Assembly: GCA_002408385.1 (NCBI GenBank)
Contig: DHSB01000206.1
Span: 6,255-25,141, forward strand
Reading direction: 5' to 3'
Length of the DNA: 18,887 nt
Source of the DNA: Myxococcales bacterium UBA5297
Lineage (GTDB): Bacteria; Myxococcota; Myxococcia; Myxococcales; UBA5297
Below, one piece after another: positions 15,933 to 18,887 of this stretch. Position numbers and translations under genes: made by a program. How positions within the stretch are numbered: position 1 is the stretch's first letter; the number at the start of each line of letters is the position of its first letter. A model generated the notes under the pieces. It saw only the letters and a list, made by a program, of their open reading frames with translations, did not search any database and was not told the origin of the DNA.

Positions 15933-16805
15933 CTAGCCCCGGGCAGCGCTGCGCGCGCACGTCCTCGCGATCGGCTCGCCCATTCGCACGCTCGCGCCCT
16001 CGGTCAGCCGCCCGTCAAGCTCGACGCTTCCCGGCTCGAACAGCAGGATGACCGTCGAGCCGGTCTCGAAGACGCCAAGCTCGGCGCCCTTCTCGATGGG
16101 GATAGGCTCGCCGTAGCTCATGCTCCGCGCGCCGCCGCCCCGCCGGGTCACCACGTCGTCGTAAGCGGCGCGGATACGCCCCACGCACGTCGCCCCGACC
16201 TTGACCACTGCGACCCTGCCGGCGGGCGCACGCAGGTAGGTAATCAAGCGCTCGTTGACGCAGAAGAGGTTGGGAATGGTGCGCACCGAGGGCGGATTGA
16301 CCGGGAAGAGCTTGCCAGGGATGTAGGCATAGCCCTCGACGACCCCAGCCAGCGGCGCATGAATTCGGTGATAGTCGCGCGGAGACAAATAGAGCGTGAG
16401 AAAAGGACCGCCCTCGAAGGCTTTCGCCTCCACCGGGTCGTCGAGCAGGGCCGCGATGGAATAGTCGCGACCCTTGGCCTGAAGCATCCGGCCCTTTTCT
16501 GCGAGCCCCGCGGCCGCGACGCGGGCGTCGACCGGCGAGACGATCACCTGCTCGCCGGGCGCCACCGGACGGCTGCCTTCCCTGAGCCGGCGCGTGAAGA
16601 AGGCCGCCAGGGTCGGGTACTCGCCTATCGCATGCTCGGCCTCGTCGACCTGGATGCGGTAGCGGCGGGCAAAGAGTCGGGCCGCGGTGGTGTGGACAAC
16701 TCTGGGCGCAGGCAGCCGGCTGGCGGTCCCGACGACCCGACTGAGCGCGGCCTTGGGCAACAGGGTCAGAAGCGTGCGAATGGCGCGGTCGTTCAAAAGC
16801 TCCAT
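15933..16805 (-). CDS. psd: Phosphatidylserine decarboxylase proenzyme
   Basis: 290 residues from ATG 16805, chosen for the GGAGGGAGG upstream; a TTG at 16835 would overlap the stop of the previous gene by one base-triplet. It makes phosphatidylethanolamine from phosphatidylserine at the inner membrane. The proenzyme cleaves itself at the Gly-Ser of an LGST-type motif, here FETGSTV (Gly249-Ser250), giving a pyruvoyl cofactor on the alpha chain. The helper triad is present: Asp93 in SPVDARV, His149 in DYHRIHAP and Ser250. Usual motifs GKLFPVNPPSV and NERLITYL are intact, and the length fits the Escherichia type of about 300 residues. Leu of LGST is Thr here, a position that varies in the family. 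No pssA is in the window. Confidence 0.96.
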   Translation of the reverse strand: MELLNDRAIRTLLTLLPKAALSRVVGTASRLPAPRVVHTTAARLFARRYRIQVDEAEHAIGEYPTLAAFFTRRLREGSRPVAPGEQVIVSPVDARVAAAGLAEKGRMLQAKGRDYSIAALLDDPVEAKAFEGGPFLTLYLSPRDYHRIHAPLAGVVEGYAYIPGKLFPVNPPSVRTIPNLFCVNERLITYLRAPAGRVAVVKVGATCVGRIRAAYDDVVTRRGGGARSMSYGEPIPIEKGAELGVFETGSTVILLFEPGSVELDGRLTEGASVRMGEPIARTCARSAARG

Positions 16806-16831
16806 GGGCCGGGCCCTCCCTCCATCCGTTC

Positions 16832-17578
16832 TCAAGGGCTGGCGGCCGGGGCCGCCTCTTTCTCCTTCTTCAGCTTCTCGGCCTCCTCGAACGGGACGAG
16901 CTTGCCGTCGACCAGCAGGTACTGCTTGGGCGCCAGCTCTTCGTTGGGACGAATGGCGGAGAGCTTGTCCTCGTACAGGAGAACCGAATTGCTGACGAAG
17001 GTCGGGTGCAGGTCGCGACAGATCGAGAGGTCCTTCAGCCCCCAGACCTGGCCGCCGGCGAGCCCGTTGACCAGCGAGTCATTCCTGTATTCGAAACAAC
17101 GCGAGAACTTGGTCTTGAAGTCCGAGGCCGGCATTCCCTCGACTGGCTGGCCCTTGTCAGCCTCGCCCGCGTCGGGCGCCTCGGCGGCCTGTGCTGCGGG
17201 TTCGGTCGCCGGCTCGGGAGGGCTGGGCTCCTCGTCGCGCGGGGAGTTGGCGACGACGGGCCGCAGCGCAGCCTCGGCGGCCTCGAGCGACTTGGCGCGC
17301 GCCTCGGCCTGGGCCTTCGCCTCGGCGCGCGACTTTTCGATCTCGGCCTTCAGCTCGCTGGCGTATTGCGCGTCGATGCTCTTCGGGTCGACCCGGCCAA
17401 GAAGCGCCAGCACCTCGTCCGCTTGGGGATCGGTGGCGGCCTCGTCGAGCCGGTCCCTCACGAGAGCGCTCCACTTCTCGCGCGCCTCGGCATACTCGGC
17501 CGACGGCGGCCCCGAGCGGTTGCAAGCAAACGACAGGCAGGCGACCAACAGCAACGCGGCAAGTTTCGAAAGGCTCAT
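16832..17578 (-). CDS. Coiled-coil lipoprotein of unknown function
   Basis: 248 residues from ATG 17578, chosen because the signal peptide begins there; an in-frame upstream start would add 13 non-signal residues. The lipobox LSFAC is at about 15-19 (MSLSKLAALLLVACLSFACNRSG), so Cys19 is probably lipidated. Residues about 24-120 are helical and rich in Ala, Glu, Lys and Arg (EIEKSRAEAKAQAEARAKSLEAAEAAL region), a likely coiled coil. Residues about 122-155 are Pro/Ala/Glu-rich and disordered. The end (about 165-235) is a small domain with two Cys (FSRCFEYR, LSICRDLHP) and a Lys/Glu tail. I know no named family. It lies 26 bp upstream of psd, perhaps cotranscribed. Confidence 0.85.
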   Translation of the reverse strand: MSLSKLAALLLVACLSFACNRSGPPSAEYAEAREKWSALVRDRLDEAATDPQADEVLALLGRVDPKSIDAQYASELKAEIEKSRAEAKAQAEARAKSLEAAEAALRPVVANSPRDEEPSPPEPATEPAAQAAEAPDAGEADKGQPVEGMPASDFKTKFSRCFEYRNDSLVNGLAGGQVWGLKDLSICRDLHPTFVSNSVLLYEDKLSAIRPNEELAPKQYLLVDGKLVPFEEAEKLKKEKEAAPAASP

Positions 17579-17658
17579 GGTGTCGGGAGGATAACGGTAG
17601 GCGGCAGCTCCCCGCAAGCCTCGTGGACCGCTGTGGCGGCCCCCAAAGCTTCCCGCCT

Positions 17659-18390
17659 CTACACCCCGAGGAAGAGCCGCTTGCCGAAGTTGAGGGCGAG
17701 GTCGGCATCGAAGATTTTCTGCGCGGAGCTCTCGATGTCGTACTCGACCCGGTGGTACTCGACGGTGCGCGCGTCGGTGTCGTGGATGACGAAACAGGCC
17801 CGGTTGTCGTAGTCGCGCGGCTGACCGACGCTGCCGACCGAGATCATGTACTTGTAACCGCGCCGGATGCCGAACTTCTGTGCCACCACGTCGTTGACCT
17901 CGCCATTACCGATGGCGAAGGCCTTGCACAGGTGCGAATGCCCGATGAAAGTAACCTCGGGCAAATCCTCGACAAACGGCATCAGCTCGCGCGCCTGCTC
18001 GAGGGCGAAGATGTACTCGTAGGCCTGCGGATCGATCGGTGAACCGTGACTAAAGCCGATGTCCCCGATCCGATAGGTATAAGGCAGGCTCTTGAGCCAC
18101 TGGAGGTTCTCGTCGCTGGCGGTCGAGGCCGACCAGTCGAGTGCGTGGCGGGCCGCATCGTAATAAAAGCTGTAGTCCATGCGCCCGGAGACCGCGGCGT
18201 CGTGGTTGCCCAGCAGCGTCACCTCGGCGAGCTCTTTGACGAGGTCACAGCAGGCATTCGGGCTTGCGCCGTAGCCGACGACGTCTCCGAGACAGATGAT
18301 GCGATCGGCGCGAGCGCGCTCGATGACCTTGACCACCTCGAGGAGGGCTTCGATGTTCGAGTGAATGTCGCTGATGACCGCGATTCGCAT
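17659..18390 (-). CDS. Metallophosphoesterase (YfcE/ApaH-like calcineurin fold)
   Basis: 243 residues from ATG 18390 with GAGAGGG upstream; an in-frame ATG at 18414 is less likely because the catalytic fold begins at once with MRIAVISDIH. All metal-binding motifs are present: DxH (Asp8, His10), GDVVGYG (Asp36), GNHD (Asn62, His63), FSHG (His115) and GHSH (His151, His153). This two-metal phosphoesterase family includes YfcE-type phosphodiesterases and Ap4A or Ser/Thr phosphatases, so the substrate cannot be read from the sequence. The C-terminal strand region (KYMISVGSVGQPRD) matches the GSVGQPRD ending common in the family. A promoter (TTTCCA, 18 bp, TATAGT) lies upstream, after the tRNA hairpin, so it is likely the first gene of its unit. 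Confidence 0.93.
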   Translation of the reverse strand: MRIAVISDIHSNIEALLEVVKVIERARADRIICLGDVVGYGASPNACCDLVKELAEVTLLGNHDAAVSGRMDYSFYYDAARHALDWSASTASDENLQWLKSLPYTYRIGDIGFSHGSPIDPQAYEYIFALEQARELMPFVEDLPEVTFIGHSHLCKAFAIGNGEVNDVVAQKFGIRRGYKYMISVGSVGQPRDYDNRACFVIHDTDARTVEYHRVEYDIESSAQKIFDADLALNFGKRLFLGV

Positions 18391-18456
18391 TCCAGCCCTC
18401 TCGCACGCGAGCAACAGCCCGGTCTGGGCCGCTCCGCACCTCCGAAGTAGGCGGGC

Positions 18457-18486
18457 ACTATACGCGGACTTCGTCGGGCTTGGAAA
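18457..18486 (-). promoter_or_regulatory. Probable sigma70 promoter of the metallophosphoesterase gene
   Basis: On the minus strand TTTCCA (18486-18481) and TATAGT (18462-18457) are 18 bp apart, about 60 nt before the start codon at 18390. The -10 box matches five of six consensus positions; the -35 box matches four. Confidence 0.5.
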
Positions 18487-18491
18487 GGCGC

Positions 18492-18527
18492 TCCCCTGCC
18501 CGATTGGGACCAGGCTCGGGCAGGGGA
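18492..18527 (-). terminator. Strong hairpin downstream of the tRNA (probable terminator)
   Basis: A perfect 12-bp inverted repeat, TCCCCTGCCCGA / TCGGGCAGGGGA, with a 12-nt loop lies about 32 bp past the tRNA 3' end. On the minus strand it is followed by GCGCCTTTCC, a poor U-tract, so termination may be partial; a second weaker stem (CGGAGGC/GCCTCCG) lies between it and the tRNA. Confidence 0.5.
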
Positions 18528-18558
18528 AATAGCGCGGAGGCGGCAGACTGCCTCCGAG

Positions 18559-18632
18559 TGGCGAGGGGCGGACTCGAACCGCCGACCTGCGGATTATGAG
18601 ACCGCCGCTCTAACCAGTTGAGCTACCTCGCC
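18559..18632 (-). tRNA. tRNA with CAU anticodon, probably elongator tRNA-Met
   Basis: The minus strand folds as a complete 74-nt cloverleaf: acceptor GGCGAGG/CCTCGCC, D-arm GCTC...GAGC, anticodon loop CTCATAA (anticodon CAU), T-arm GGCGG-TTCGAGT-CCGCC and discriminator A. CCA is not encoded. CAU serves initiator Met, elongator Met or lysidine-modified Ile2. Initiator is unlikely because the acceptor starts with a paired G-C and the anticodon stem lacks the three G-C pairs. The G2-C71, C3-G70 and A73 set fits elongator Met, but Ile2 cannot be excluded by eye. The anticodon stem closes with a U-U mismatch at 31-39. Confidence 0.95.
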
Positions 18633-18652
18633 GCGGGCCCGAAAGGCGGCGC

Positions 18653-18681
18653 AATATAGAAATGGCTCGCTTGGCTGTCAA
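18653..18681 (-). promoter_or_regulatory. Sigma70 promoter of the tRNA gene
   Basis: On the minus strand TTGACA (18681-18676), exactly 17 bp, then TATATT (18658-18653), with a GC-rich discriminator (GCGCCGCC) before the expected start, a typical strong, stringently controlled stable-RNA promoter. Confidence 0.8.
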
Positions 18682-18887
18682 CCAATTATCAATCTTGCGG
18701 CTCGCGTCGGGGCCCCAAGCCTAATCGCCCACCCGCCTCTGACCGGCGCGTCTCCCCTCGACCGGGGCGTTGGCCGTTCGAGGCCTAATTCCACAGGATC
18801 ACGTTGAAAAGGCCGATGCCCTCTCGCTCGCCCGCTCGTTGCTTTCGGCGCGGGGGTGTGTTAGCACCCGACTTTGACACGGCTAGG
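18682..18887. other. Gene-free right edge
   Basis: About 205 bp with no supportable gene. On the plus strand a small hairpin (GGGTG/CACCC at 18854-18858 and 18865-18869) is followed by TTGACA at 18874-18879, which could be the -35 box of a rightward promoter whose -10 box and gene lie beyond the window. Confidence 0.3.

Noticed and set aside
14454..17594. Plus-strand open frame of 1046 codons
   Set aside because: It runs antisense through hisS, psd and a lipoprotein gene, all with clear family motifs, and crosses their intergenic gaps and the psd terminator.
18861..18887. Possible CIRCE (HrcA) operator at the right edge
   Set aside because: TTAGCACCC resembles the left half-site, but the right half matches at only about five of nine positions with an 8-nt spacer, and no heat-shock gene is visible.

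Overview
The window is high-GC bacterial DNA in which every gene I can support lies on the minus strand. The best pointer to the organism is the protein at 5512-7188. It ends in a Cys, a hydrophobic helix and an Arg-rich tail, the layout of the MYXO-CTERM sorting signal, which suggests Myxococcota or a close deltaproteobacterial relative. Lipobox lipoproteins and long Ig-like or beta-rich surface proteins fit this. The lineage is an inference.

Layout in the direction of transcription (right to left). At the right edge is about 250 bp without a gene, carrying a near-consensus promoter for a CAU-anticodon tRNA (18559-18632), followed by a strong hairpin. Next comes a YfcE/ApaH-type metallophosphoesterase with its own promoter, a coiled-coil lipoprotein, and phosphatidylserine decarboxylase (psd), closed by an intrinsic terminator. 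A tightly packed housekeeping run follows: hisS, a TlpA-like thiol-disulfide protein, a small lipoprotein, miaA, 3-hydroxybutyryl-CoA dehydrogenase, enoyl-CoA hydratase, miaB, a VanZ-like membrane protein, a gamma-carbonic anhydrase and a stand-alone cyclic-nucleotide-binding-fold protein. Several neighbours overlap by 4 nt (ATGA). miaA and miaB act in sequence on A37 of the same tRNAs; the two CoA enzymes catalyse consecutive steps of beta-oxidation or C4-CoA metabolism.

The left 7.4 kb is the most interesting part. A sigma70-type promoter (TTGACC, 17-bp spacer, TAGAAT) starts a leader of about 180 nt. I read it as a class I cyclic-di-GMP (GEMM-I) riboswitch aptamer followed by a textbook intrinsic terminator. 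Behind it are three genes for exported proteins: a TolB-like beta-propeller with a MYXO-CTERM tail, a 677-residue Ig/invasin-like secreted protein, and a very long protein (at least 1128 residues, cut by the left edge). The long protein has an SdrD-B-like N-terminus and a body that looks like an outer-membrane beta-barrel. The last gene starts with GTG, overlaps its upstream neighbour by 4 nt and stays open to base 1. I infer a c-di-GMP-controlled cell-surface system of unknown function. Long open frames on the plus strand are antisense shadows produced by GC-rich codon use.
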